Source of the DNA: Salinibacterium sp.
GTDB lineage: Bacteria > Actinomycetota > Actinomycetes > Actinomycetales > Microbacteriaceae
DNA: 43,620 nucleotides
Direction: 5' to 3'
Assembly: GCA_004297555.1 (NCBI GenBank)
Contig: SCSV01000188.1
Span: 1-43,620, forward strand
The position numbers were made by a program, and so were the translations under genes. The notes beneath the pieces are model-generated. The model saw only the letters and a program-made list of their open reading frames with translations, was not told the origin of the DNA and searched no databases. Below, in pieces: positions 7,057-15,584 of the stretch (positions are counted from its first letter, which is position 1; the number at the start of each line of letters is the position of its first letter).

Positions 7057-7406
7057 AGGAATACCACAGAATCTGGCTCAGAGCTCACCCTGAGCGATCC
7101 CGTGATTGGTTGAAAAAGATGATCGCCGACGGGTTCGATATCCATCATGTGGACGGCAACCATGCCAACAATCATCCGGCCAACCTCATTTTAATGGACG
7201 GTATCGACCATATGCGGCTGCACGGGCTATTCAAAATGGCCCGGCCCGATAGGCGCGAGGCGGTGGCGAAGGCATCGCGAGAGCGCTGGGCCAAGACTCC
7301 TCAGAAGGATCGCGTCGCTCATGCCAAGAGGATCGCAAATATTCGCTGGAAGAGGATCCGGGCAGACCGGAAGCGGGCAGAGCAGCAGATGGAGGCGGGG
7401 ATATGA
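7053..7406 (+). CDS. HNH endonuclease
   Basis: IHHVDGNHANNHPANLILMDGIDHMRLH: HNH motif. Confidence 0.8.
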   Translation: MKEYHRIWLRAHPERSRDWLKKMIADGFDIHHVDGNHANNHPANLILMDGIDHMRLHGLFKMARPDRREAVAKASRERWAKTPQKDRVAHAKRIANIRWKRIRADRKRAEQQMEAGI

Positions 7407-7609
7407 GCGGCTGGCAGGATCTCGACGATGATGAGAGGTATGCGGAGATGTATCTGCGTAGGGTCATCAATCTCCCGGCGGCGGTGAGTGAGCGCACCAA
7501 AGCCGAGCTCGATATGGGCGCCTTTGGCATCGGCGCGGTGTTCGTGAGCAATGACGGCACGGTCAGTCATGTTCCGATCGGCGAGATGCGCGAGGAGGTG
7601 CCGAAATGA
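7403..7609 (+). CDS. Hypothetical protein
   Basis: Packed ORF with ATGA-type overlaps. Confidence 0.55.
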   Translation: MSGWQDLDDDERYAEMYLRRVINLPAAVSERTKAELDMGAFGIGAVFVSNDGTVSHVPIGEMREEVPK

Positions 7610-7860
7610 GCGAAATGATCGAGCATGTCGCGCAGGCGCTGGAGGCTCGCTGTGCCGCAGATTTGGCCGTGGAGGCGGAATCGATCGATTGGAGGGAGAT
7701 GGCGCGCGCCGCGATCGAGGCCATGCGCGAGCCGACCGATGCGATGCTGCTGCAAATCAGGGGCGTGTTACTCACCTGGGACAGCCGCGATAGGCCGCAA
7801 ATCGAGGAGTCGGATGCGCGGGAAGCGTGGCAGGACGCGATCGACGAGGCGCTGAAATGA
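7606..7860 (+). CDS. Hypothetical protein
   Basis: Packed ORF with ATGA-type overlaps. Confidence 0.6.
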   Translation: MSEMIEHVAQALEARCAADLAVEAESIDWREMARAAIEAMREPTDAMLLQIRGVLLTWDSRDRPQIEESDAREAWQDAIDEALK

Positions 7861-8255
7861 GCCTGCGACCTCAAACCCGCCTGGAATGGCTGCAACTCGC
7901 CTGGATGGGCTTCTGCTGCGCACTGCTATTGGCGTGCGCTGCTCTTGCGATCGTGGCCTGGCCCTACGGGCAACGCCATTATGAGCCACACCGCTACGTG
8001 TTCACCATGCCGCTGACCCAGCTCGCGTGCCTGCGCTATGCGCCAGAGGATGGAGAGACGATCCCAGATTGGGACTTCCAGCAGCCGGTCGTGATCGACG
8101 TGGAAGCCTCGCGCGCGGTCTACGTGTACGGCGGTAGGTATATCGCCTGCCCGTTCTCAGTGATCTTCCAGCTCCATGGGCTGTCCCAGCCTGATCCGGA
8201 GCGATGGGATAAGACTTTGGAGCATTTGGACAAAATCATGGACCCTTCGAAATGA
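7857..8255 (+). CDS. Hypothetical membrane protein
   Basis: N-terminal TM segment WMGFCCALLLACAALAIVAW. Confidence 0.65.
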   Translation: MSLRPQTRLEWLQLAWMGFCCALLLACAALAIVAWPYGQRHYEPHRYVFTMPLTQLACLRYAPEDGETIPDWDFQQPVVIDVEASRAVYVYGGRYIACPFSVIFQLHGLSQPDPERWDKTLEHLDKIMDPSK

Positions 8256-8521
8256 CTACCCGCCGCAGCTTCATCACCGGGCTCGTCTCGTTCGCCGCAG
8301 CGCCCGCCATCGTGCGGGTCGGCAGCATCATGCCGGTGAAGGTCATGGAGCCGGCATGGCTGAGCTTCAAAGAGGTCGTTGATCTGTACGTAGATCCGCC
8401 TGGGTTTGCGCCTGACGAACGCTTGAGGCGCTTGTGCGCCCATTATTATCCGTTCAGGACCGTGTGGGACAGCGTCGCTGGCGAGATGCTGCACGAGCAG
8501 GTGGACCCGTGGCTGACGTGA
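8252..8521 (+). CDS. Phage protein with Tat-like signal peptide
   Basis: MTTRRSFITGLVSFAAAPAIVRVGSIMPVKV: twin-arginine, hydrophobic core, polar region. Confidence 0.7.
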   Translation: MTTRRSFITGLVSFAAAPAIVRVGSIMPVKVMEPAWLSFKEVVDLYVDPPGFAPDERLRRLCAHYYPFRTVWDSVAGEMLHEQVDPWLT

Positions 8522-8724
8522 TTCTGTTCCCGCCGCCCGAAGAGAGCACCGAAGACATCCTGGTCGACGCGCATATCGCGCTGATGGATGCGATCCAGCA
8601 TCACCAGGACGAGAACATGCAGGTGACGGTCGTGCTCGACCTGGAAGAGGCGCTGCAGCTCGTCGAGCTCATAGAACAGTCGGTCGATCCGGACCGCTTC
8701 GACAGCGACCTGCCGGAGGGCTAG
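8509..8724 (+). CDS. Hypothetical protein (GTG start)
   Basis: ADVILFPPPEESTEDILVDAHIALMDAIQHHQDENMQVTVVLDLEEALQLVELIEQ. Confidence 0.55.
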   Translation: MADVILFPPPEESTEDILVDAHIALMDAIQHHQDENMQVTVVLDLEEALQLVELIEQSVDPDRFDSDLPEG

Positions 8725-8921
8725 CGAGGCTCGTTGAGCACCTTGCGCCACTGCTTCGCCAATAGCCCATCCCGAGCCTTCGCCGGCACGATCCGGGCCC
8801 GCCGGCACCAATAGCGCACCAGCTGCCGCTGCACCCCGGCCAACCGCGCCGCCTCAGGCACTGTGACCAGCCCGCGCTGTATCATGGTAAGCACAGCGCG
8901 CTTCGTTTCGAGATCAATCAT
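8721..8921 (-). CDS. HTH DNA-binding protein, antisense between early and late modules
   Basis: TVPEAARLAGVQRQLVRYWCRRARI helix-turn-helix; ATG at 8921 overlapping a palindrome. Confidence 0.7.
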   Translation of the reverse strand: MIDLETKRAVLTMIQRGLVTVPEAARLAGVQRQLVRYWCRRARIVPAKARDGLLAKQWRKVLNEPR

Positions 8922-8937
8922 TATCCATTTGAATAAT
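8920..8937. promoter_or_regulatory. Imperfect AT-rich palindrome ATTATCCATTTGAATAAT over the HTH gene start
   Basis: 7 of 9 symmetric positions pair; AT-rich in a GC-rich genome. Confidence 0.4.
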
Positions 8938-9026
8938 CGCATTTTCGACCGACGCAACGCCCCAGCGCGCGCTCGTCACCACCAGCCAAATGCGAAAAAC
9001 CCTATAGAAATAGGCATATCCCAACG

Positions 9027-9036
9027 GTGCGTTGCG
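9027..9036 (+). promoter_or_regulatory. GTGCGTTGCG motif, 121 nt before the terS start
   Basis: One of seven exact copies. Confidence 0.5.
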
Positions 9037-9156
9037 ATCAGCACCCACATCCGGCACCACTCTCCGCGCGTCCCGCATCGCGCCCGCGTTCCTTCTGTAG
9101 CGAGCCTGCGAGCGGAAGCACAGGACGAAGGCCAAAGGCCGAGGACGACCCTCCAC

Positions 9157-9663
9157 ATGTCTGGTCTCGCGAACACTCCCATCAATCCCACCGCGATCCA
9201 GCCGCAAACACAGCAAAAACCGGTCAAATCTCGCCTGCCAACCAAGCGCATCCGCCAACTCGTTGGATTGCTGGTATCAGGGGAGTGCAAAACCCAGACC
9301 GCAGCCTGCGAGCGCTTGAAACTCGATCGTTCCTACGCATGCAAGCAACTCCGGCAACCCCACGTTCTCGCCTACATAGAGCAGCAGACACGTGTCGCGC
9401 TCACGCAATCGCAGGCCCCAGCAGCGGCGACGATGCTCCGATTGCTCGACCAAGCGCAGTCCGAGCACGTGCAGAAGGACGTCGCAATCCATCTGCTGTC
9501 GATCGCGGGGCACAAGCCAGCTGCCAACACGCAAGTGTCTGTATCTGTTGATGTTCGCGCCGGCTACGTGCTCGACCTGCGAGAGCCTGGCGAGCGGGGA
9601 TCTGGCGCACAACTGACACACGCACAGACGGTCATCGTGGATAATGGTGAGAAATCAACATGA
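9157..9663 (+). CDS. terS: Terminase small subunit
   Basis: HTH-like 'RIRQLVGLLVSGECKTQTAACERLKLDRSYACKQLRQPHVLAYIEQQT'; upstream of the large subunit. Confidence 0.7.
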   Translation: MSGLANTPINPTAIQPQTQQKPVKSRLPTKRIRQLVGLLVSGECKTQTAACERLKLDRSYACKQLRQPHVLAYIEQQTRVALTQSQAPAAATMLRLLDQAQSEHVQKDVAIHLLSIAGHKPAANTQVSVSVDVRAGYVLDLREPGERGSGAQLTHAQTVIVDNGEKST

Positions 9664-9728
9664 TGGCACGGTGTGACGCTCCCCTGATGAGGGAGACAGC
9701 GTTGATGTGGCAAGAGCGCGTAATCGAC

Positions 9729-9781
9729 GGGTGGGGGTGGGGGTCGCGCATTCACGCGGGCGTCCCGGGCGGGGGCGGGGG
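9729..9781 (+). other. G-tract cluster with G-quadruplex potential
   Basis: GGGTGGGGGTGGGGG (9729-9743), GGG (9758-9760) and GGGCGGGGGCGGGGG (9767-9781). Confidence 0.6.
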
Positions 9782-9893
9782 CAAAGTTTCGAGCTCGGCG
9801 AGAACGCTGGGATCACGCCCTCTCGATAGACCTTCAGGGGTGTGACGGTATTTTTTGTTTTTCTGAAACCTCAACGAGGAAAGGTTGGGACCA

Positions 9894-10249
9894 TGAGCGA
9901 ACCTTGGACATGCAGTTGCGGCGAGCGTCTTTTTCGGCTGACTCGTGAAGGTGCCGTGTGCAGCAAATGTCGGCTTACTGCGGACTGGGCGCCGAAATCG
10001 ATGCCGCGATATCGGTCGCACAAGTCAGTGCGAGCGCTGGAGCTGAAGGACACGCCGATTCGCGACATGACGACGGGCGAGTGGGTGCTGCAATTTGAGG
10101 AAGGCTTTGCGTCGTCTGCTGCACCTGACGAGATGTTCAGCCGTTACAAGCCGGTGGCCGGCGACTTCTACGTGGTCTATGCGGACGGCTATCAGTCGTT
10201 CTCGCCGCGCAAGGCGTTCCTTGAGGGCTACACGCGGGAGGATTTGTAA
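9894..10249 (+). CDS. Hypothetical phage protein with N-terminal zinc ribbon
   Basis: WTCSCGERLFRLTREGAVCSKC; C-terminal GDFYVVYADGYQSFSPRKAFLEGYT. Confidence 0.65.
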
Positions 10250-10476
10250 TGACCGAGGACGTCGGGTTTGAAGACGTGACCGCTGAGATCGCGCGGCTTC
10301 CGGCTGGTCGGCTGGCGGACACGGCGGTCGTCTACCACGGGGACGACGGCACGATCTGTGTTCTGGTGTCGTGTGGCTGCTGCAGCGAGCCGGTGGCGAT
10401 CTTGAGCATGATGCCGGGCCCGATGCGGGAGCTTGCGGCTGATATCATCGAGCACTGCAACGAGAGGGCGTCGTGA
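10249..10476 (+). CDS. Hypothetical protein
   Basis: Packed ORF. Confidence 0.55.
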   Translation: MTEDVGFEDVTAEIARLPAGRLADTAVVYHGDDGTICVLVSCGCCSEPVAILSMMPGPMRELAADIIEHCNERAS

Positions 10477-10685
10477 TGCTGAAGGTCTTCACCTGCAACG
10501 ATCACGAAGGATTTTGGCCGGTCGGCGTGGCGTCGGTGATCGTTGCGGCTGACGAAACGGAGGCGCGCGACCTGCTGAAGGTGGAGTTGCGCAGCCACGG
10601 GCTGAAAAGCGAGCAGCCGTTCACGCTCAGGGAAATTCGGACGGATCGTCCGCGGGCATTTGTGCTGATGGATGGGAACTACTGA
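10473..10685 (+). CDS. Hypothetical protein
   Basis: Packed ORF. Confidence 0.6.
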   Translation: MMLKVFTCNDHEGFWPVGVASVIVAADETEARDLLKVELRSHGLKSEQPFTLREIRTDRPRAFVLMDGNY

Positions 10686-11047
10686 TGCTGACGGCTTTTG
10701 AGCGGATCCCGGATTTTTTCGTCGAGCGCTACGACGATGAGATGCAGGCGTGGGGGCGGAATTTCGGCAAGGTCGGGCCGGTCAAGTCGATCGTGCTGAA
10801 GGAGGGGCCGTTTGCGGATTTGTCGCCGAACCCGGAACAGGGGGCGGTGCTGATCCAGGTCAAGCTGATCGCGAAGATGGAGCGGCTGCGGGACCGGGTG
10901 ACGGTGTCGCCGGCGAGCGAGCGCGACGAGGAGCTGATCCGCAAGCACTGCGAGAAGATGCAGCGACTGAACATCCACCCGCGGAAGTTCTGGAAAGAGC
11001 CGGAGCGGCCGTGGCTGCCGTTCATGCCGACGGTGGGGCAGGCATGA
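10685..11047 (+). CDS. Hypothetical protein
   Basis: Packed ORF upstream of the terminase. Confidence 0.6.
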   Translation: MLTAFERIPDFFVERYDDEMQAWGRNFGKVGPVKSIVLKEGPFADLSPNPEQGAVLIQVKLIAKMERLRDRVTVSPASERDEELIRKHCEKMQRLNIHPRKFWKEPERPWLPFMPTVGQA

Positions 11048-11298
11048 TGAGCGAAAACGTCGTCGCGCTGCCAGGCTATTCGGTGCCGACGACTGAGGCA
11101 ATCCCGGAAGTCGTCGCGATCCTGGAGGAGTATCTGGCTAAGGCGCGCGAGGGCAAGGTTGTCGGCGTGGCGGTGGTCACGGCCGAGCGCGATCCTGCCG
11201 CGTTCGACTCGGCCTACCATGCGTCGGATCACAAGCACACGCTGGCGGCCGGCATCATGGCGTTGCACTGGAAGATCGCCTCGCGGATGGCCGAATGA
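11044..11298 (+). CDS. Hypothetical protein
   Basis: ATGATGAGC start overlapping the previous stop. Confidence 0.6.
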   Translation: MMSENVVALPGYSVPTTEAIPEVVAILEEYLAKAREGKVVGVAVVTAERDPAAFDSAYHASDHKHTLAAGIMALHWKIASRMAE

Positions 11299-12863
11299 TC
11301 GAGCGCGACCCGGCCAGCGGCTTCCCGATCTTCCGGCCGGACGGCGCGCAGCTCCGGACGTTCATGCGCGACCGCACGTCGCGGGTGAAGATCATCCAGG
11401 GGCCGCAGGGGTCAGGCACGTCGTCGGCGTGCTGCATGCACGTGTTCCAGCAAGCGCTCGAACAGCCCCGGCAGCAGGATGGCCGGCAGCGGTTTCGGGC
11501 GCACATCCTGCGCGAGACCTATTCGAAGCTTGAGGAAACCACGATCCCGACCTGGAAGGACTGGTTTCCGCCCGGCACCAAGCCGAACGAGTTCGGGGTG
11601 TTCTACGAGACCCGGCCGTACCGGCATGAGATCCGGGTCGGCGCGCTGGAGCTCGACGTGACCTTCGTGGCGATGGAGGACATCCGAGACGCGAAGTCGT
11701 TCTTCATGTCGCTGGAAACGTCGCTGATCTGGTTCAACGAGGTGCAGTTCGCGCAATACGAGGTGTTCTCGGAGGCGGTCGGCCGCGTGTCGCCGCCGCG
11801 CTATCCGGCGGTGAAGGATGGCGGCTGCGCCTGGGGCGGGCTGATCGCGGACACGAACGCGCCGCCGGCGGATCACTGGCTGCCGATCATGCGCGGCGAC
11901 GTGCCGCCGCCGGACTGGATGACGGAGGAGAAGCGCAACGCGCTGAAGCGGCCGGCGAATTGGGGCTTCTACATGCAGCCGCCCGGGCTGATCGAGGAGT
12001 TCGAGGAGTATGTCGATGGCGAGGGCCACACGTCGCGGCGGCTGACTGGCTACCGGCCGAACCCGGCCGCCGAGAACCTGAACAACCTGCCGCCGAAGTT
12101 CTACGAGGAGAAGATCGCCGGCAAGACCAAGTCGTGGATCGACTCGAATATCATGAACCGGTCGAGCGTGGTCACCGACGGCAAGCCGGTCTATCCGCAG
12201 TTTCGGCGCGAGGTAAACGTCGCGACCAAGCCGCTGGAGATCATCCCGGCCGTTCCGGTAACGGTGGGGCTGGACTTTGGCCGGCAGCCGGCGGCTGCGA
12301 TCGGGCAGATGCTGCGCAACGACTGGTTCATCCAGCGCGAGTATGTCGGCCGCGACATGAGCGCCGCCGAATTCGCGCCGCTGCTGAAGACGTACCTCGC
12401 GCAGCAATATCCGGGGTTCAGCTTCATCTTTTGGGGCGATCCGGCCGGCCAGCACCGCGGCGAGGCGACGGACCGCACGCCGTTCGAGGTGTTCGCCGAG
12501 AACGGGATGAAAGTTCTGCCGGCGCCGAATCCGCAGAACATGCGCTCGATCCGCTGGGAGGCGGTGAACGGCGTGCTGCTGCGGCGCTCGCAGTCAGGTC
12601 GGCCGTCGTCGCTGATGATCGACCCGGGCTGCGTCACACTGATCACGGGCCTGGCCGGCGGCTACTTCATGCGGCGGCTGAAGATCACGGGCGAGCGCTA
12701 CAGCGAGGAGCCGGAGAAAAACCAGTATTCTCACGTGTGCGAGGCGTTCGAAAACGCTTTGCTGGGCGGCGGCGAGGGCCGGGCGGTGACGATGGGTCGC
12801 ACGGATGGCCAGCAGCCGGTCCGCGTGCGCGAGCGAAAGACGATGCGGAGGGTGACGGCATAG
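11295..12863 (+). CDS. terL: Terminase large subunit
   Basis: Walker A-like 'IIQGPQGSGTSSACCMHVF', 'SLIWFNEVQFAQYEVFSEAVGRV', nuclease-domain 'VTVGLDFGRQPAAAIGQ'. Confidence 0.9.
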   Translation: MIERDPASGFPIFRPDGAQLRTFMRDRTSRVKIIQGPQGSGTSSACCMHVFQQALEQPRQQDGRQRFRAHILRETYSKLEETTIPTWKDWFPPGTKPNEFGVFYETRPYRHEIRVGALELDVTFVAMEDIRDAKSFFMSLETSLIWFNEVQFAQYEVFSEAVGRVSPPRYPAVKDGGCAWGGLIADTNAPPADHWLPIMRGDVPPPDWMTEEKRNALKRPANWGFYMQPPGLIEEFEEYVDGEGHTSRRLTGYRPNPAAENLNNLPPKFYEEKIAGKTKSWIDSNIMNRSSVVTDGKPVYPQFRREVNVATKPLEIIPAVPVTVGLDFGRQPAAAIGQMLRNDWFIQREYVGRDMSAAEFAPLLKTYLAQQYPGFSFIFWGDPAGQHRGEATDRTPFEVFAENGMKVLPAPNPQNMRSIRWEAVNGVLLRRSQSGRPSSLMIDPGCVTLITGLAGGYFMRRLKITGERYSEEPEKNQYSHVCEAFENALLGGGEGRAVTMGRTDGQQPVRVRERKTMRRVTA

Positions 12864-12872
12864 GAGAGTAGG

Positions 12873-13004
12873 ATGGGAGTGGCACCGAAATACAACAAAG
12901 ACGGCACGGTAGATTTTGATGCTGACCTTGGGCCGAGCCTATTGCTCGGCATCGCGGTTGTGTCGCTGATTGCGGTCCTGGGCACCGTTTGGTTCCTTTG
13001 GTGA
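12873..13004 (+). CDS. 43-aa single-TM protein MGVAPKYNKDGTVDFDADLGPSLLLGIAVVSLIAVLGTVWFLW
   Basis: Short ORF between terL and the next gene with ATGA-like overlap; below the track cutoff. Confidence 0.55.
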   Translation: MGVAPKYNKDGTVDFDADLGPSLLLGIAVVSLIAVLGTVWFLW

Positions 13005-13441
13005 CCGACTACGAGCCCACAAGCTGGTGCGTCGTCTTCAACGTCGAAGGCGCGAGCGGCTGGGCGCGATGGGTGCCGGGCCGCTTCAAGCATGTCCGGG
13101 CTTTTGCCTTCGTACCCGCCGCGCAGGTCTGGCTCTTCTATGACGTGTCGTTTGCCGGCACCGAGATCCAGGCGATCCCGGAAGGGCCCGACGCCCGTGC
13201 CGCGATCTGGTCGTTCATCGGTCCGGAAGGCAAGTCGTTCATCGTGAGCGTGCCAAAGCTGCCGCATCGCCGGCGGCTGTTTCCCTGGTCGATGTGGTGC
13301 ACCGTGGCACTGCGGCATCTGCTGCAGCTGCCCGGCAGTGCGTTGCGGCCGGACCGGTTCTATCGCGACTGTCTCGCCAACGGCGGCAAGCCGTTCGAGG
13401 CAGATGATGGACGCGCCGAAATACGAAGCCCCGCCCCCTGA
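13001..13441 (+). CDS. Hypothetical protein (GTG start)
   Basis: Between terL and portal. Confidence 0.6.
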   Translation: MTDYEPTSWCVVFNVEGASGWARWVPGRFKHVRAFAFVPAAQVWLFYDVSFAGTEIQAIPEGPDARAAIWSFIGPEGKSFIVSVPKLPHRRRLFPWSMWCTVALRHLLQLPGSALRPDRFYRDCLANGGKPFEADDGRAEIRSPAP

Positions 13442-13625
13442 TCCCGCGGTCACAGCGCTGAACGATCGCGCCAAGGCCGATCAGCTGTCCGCGCTCCAGA
13501 ACAGCGCCCGCATGGATACGGCGACGCTGATGGCGCGCTACGGGACCACGTTGGCCCTGGGTGGCACCGGTATCGCGCCTGTGTCTTCCTCCCCTCTGAT
13601 CGGGGGCCCGCTCCTTGGCCGATGA
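13404..13625 (+). CDS. Small virion-module protein
   Basis: MMDAPKYEAPPPDPAVTALNDRAKADQLSALQNSARMDTATLMARYGTTLALGG immediately before the portal. Confidence 0.65.
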   Translation: MMDAPKYEAPPPDPAVTALNDRAKADQLSALQNSARMDTATLMARYGTTLALGGTGIAPVSSSPLIGGPLLGR

Positions 13626-15207
13626 AAAAACAGCGCTGGAAAAGGAAGGGCTCGACCGGCTGGCCGCGGCCCGCCGCTGGAAATCGCTGTGGGATCTCGA
13701 CCTGCGCGAGGCCTATTTCTTCGCCACGCCGCAGCGCCAGCGCACTATCCTATCGACCTCGCAGCCGCCGACCCAGCGCCTGCTGGACGCCGCAGAGCTC
13801 AATACCGACATCGCGTTCGAGCTCTGCGGCGATTTCGCCACCGAGGTGATCAACACCTACATGCCGGAAGCCACACCATGGTGCGAGCGCGGCAAGGGCA
13901 TGTTCATCTCTGATGAGCAGTTCGCCGAGATCGCCCAGCAGGTGCGCGCCGACGACAAGAACATCTTTTCCGCAATGAAAGCGTCGAACCTGTATCCGGA
14001 GCTGTCGAAAGCGCTCGATCCGGACCTTGCTGTCGGCACGGTCGGCCTCTGGATCCAGCCATCACGGCCCGGCGGTCCGATCGAGGTGCTCGCGGTCCCG
14101 ATCCGGGAGATGGAGATCAATCTCGGCCCCAACGGCGAGATCGATGACCGCTTCGTCATCCGCTACACCCGCAACAGCTACGTCCAGAACCTGCTCGGCG
14201 ACGAGATTTGGGCCAAGGTCCCGCAAAAGATCAAGGACACGCTGAAGGAAAAGCCGACCGAGCGCACCGAACTGCGCTGGGGCTATTGGCGGCTCTGGGA
14301 CGATCATAGCGACGAATGCTGGCAGCATGTCGTCTACGTCGCCAAGGACCTCGTACACGATGTCGAGATCAAGGGTGAGGGCTGCTGTCCGTTCATTCCT
14401 TTCCGCTGGAATCCGAACCCCGACTGGCCGTGGGGCCATGGGCCGCTGCTGCAATACATGCCGACGCTGCGCCAGGTCGACGAACTTGAGCTGATGCGGA
14501 TGGAGCACGGCGAGATGGCGATCAAGCCGCCGATCGGCTATCCCGATGACAGCTTCGCCGCGATCGAGCAGGGCCTCGAGCCCGGCATGGCCTATCCGAT
14601 GCGGCAGGGCAGCGGCAAAGATGTGGTGCCGATCTACCAGCCGCCGCCGAGCAATCCGGCCGACTATCAGTATGAGGAGAAGGAGAAGCGGCTGCGCCGC
14701 GGCTTCTTCGTCGATTTCCCGCAGCAGACTGGTGACACGCCGCCGACGCTCGGCCAATGGCTGGACGAGATGGCGCGCGCGCAGCGTCGCATTGGTCGCC
14801 CCGGCCTCGCGTTCTGGCGCGAGGGTCCGGCCAAGATTTTCATCCGCTTTAAGTATCTGCTGGAGCGGTCCGGCGCGATCCACCAGATCACGGTCGACGG
14901 CAAGGCGGTTGCGCTGATGCCGATGAACCCGACCCAGCGCGCCGCCGAGCAGCAGGAGATCGCAATGGCGGTCCATGGCCTGCAGATCGCAGCGCAGATG
15001 TGGCCGGAGGAATACAAGCTGATCGTCGACGGCAAGGCCACGATGAAATCGCTGTTCGACAAGATGCGGATCGAGCTGATCAAGTTCCGCGACCAGAAAC
15101 AGGTCGAAGGCGTGCTGAAGCAGATGACGCAACTGATCGGCTCGACTCCGCCCGGCGCGCAGCGCGGTGGTCAGCTTGCGGCCGAGCAGGGGATGACAAA
15201 CGCATGA
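13615..15207 (+). CDS. Portal (podovirus head-to-tail connector) protein
   Basis: 530 aa; LEKEGLDRLAAARRWKSLWDLDLREAYFFATPQRQRT... typical of podoviral head-tail connector; TTG start. Confidence 0.9.
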   Translation: MADEKTALEKEGLDRLAAARRWKSLWDLDLREAYFFATPQRQRTILSTSQPPTQRLLDAAELNTDIAFELCGDFATEVINTYMPEATPWCERGKGMFISDEQFAEIAQQVRADDKNIFSAMKASNLYPELSKALDPDLAVGTVGLWIQPSRPGGPIEVLAVPIREMEINLGPNGEIDDRFVIRYTRNSYVQNLLGDEIWAKVPQKIKDTLKEKPTERTELRWGYWRLWDDHSDECWQHVVYVAKDLVHDVEIKGEGCCPFIPFRWNPNPDWPWGHGPLLQYMPTLRQVDELELMRMEHGEMAIKPPIGYPDDSFAAIEQGLEPGMAYPMRQGSGKDVVPIYQPPPSNPADYQYEEKEKRLRRGFFVDFPQQTGDTPPTLGQWLDEMARAQRRIGRPGLAFWREGPAKIFIRFKYLLERSGAIHQITVDGKAVALMPMNPTQRAAEQQEIAMAVHGLQIAAQMWPEEYKLIVDGKATMKSLFDKMRIELIKFRDQKQVEGVLKQMTQLIGSTPPGAQRGGQLAAEQGMTNA

Positions 15208-15584
15208 CCGTCGAGCCGATGACCCCGCACGAGGAGGAGGCCGACGCGATCAAGCGCATTGCGCAAGGCCGCGATGGCCTGCTGCTGCACCGCTATCTCA
15301 GGCGCATTTTGGAGGCCGTTGTCGACCTGGATTCTGAGAGTGCGTTGCGAAGCCACAACGGTCGCCGCAGCTTGGCGCGAGACTTGATGCGGCTCATGGC
15401 CGAGGGAATTGATGAGCACAGACCCGACAGTAGTGCCGACGACCCCATCCTCGCCCGCACCCGCGGCCCCGTCGCCGTCTCCGGCACCGGCCGCAGCCGC
15501 CGCGACGCCCGCTTCCTCCCCCGCGTCGACAGCTACGCCGGCGAGCTCAACGCCGACGGCACCCTCCCCGCCGAGCCGACCTGA
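15204..15584 (+). CDS. Hypothetical protein overlapping the scaffold gene out of frame
   Basis: TPHEEEADAIKRIAQGRDGLLLHRYLRRILEAVVDLDSESALRSHNGRRSLARDLMRLMAEGIDE; ATGA overlap with the portal stop. Confidence 0.65.
   Translation: MTVEPMTPHEEEADAIKRIAQGRDGLLLHRYLRRILEAVVDLDSESALRSHNGRRSLARDLMRLMAEGIDEHRPDSSADDPILARTRGPVAVSGTGRSRRDARFLPRVDSYAGELNADGTLPAEPT

Noticed and set aside
9660-9845. 61-aa ORF over the G-rich spacer
   Set aside because: Low-complexity Gly-rich translation of the G-tracts; no credible coding signal
11412-12455. 347-aa minus-strand ORF
   Set aside because: Antisense shadow of terL
11960-12871. 303-aa plus-strand alternative frame in terL
   Set aside because: Arg/Ala/Gly-rich shadow frame; the terL frame has clear motifs
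14062-15132. 356-aa minus-strand ORF
   Set aside because: Antisense shadow of the portal gene
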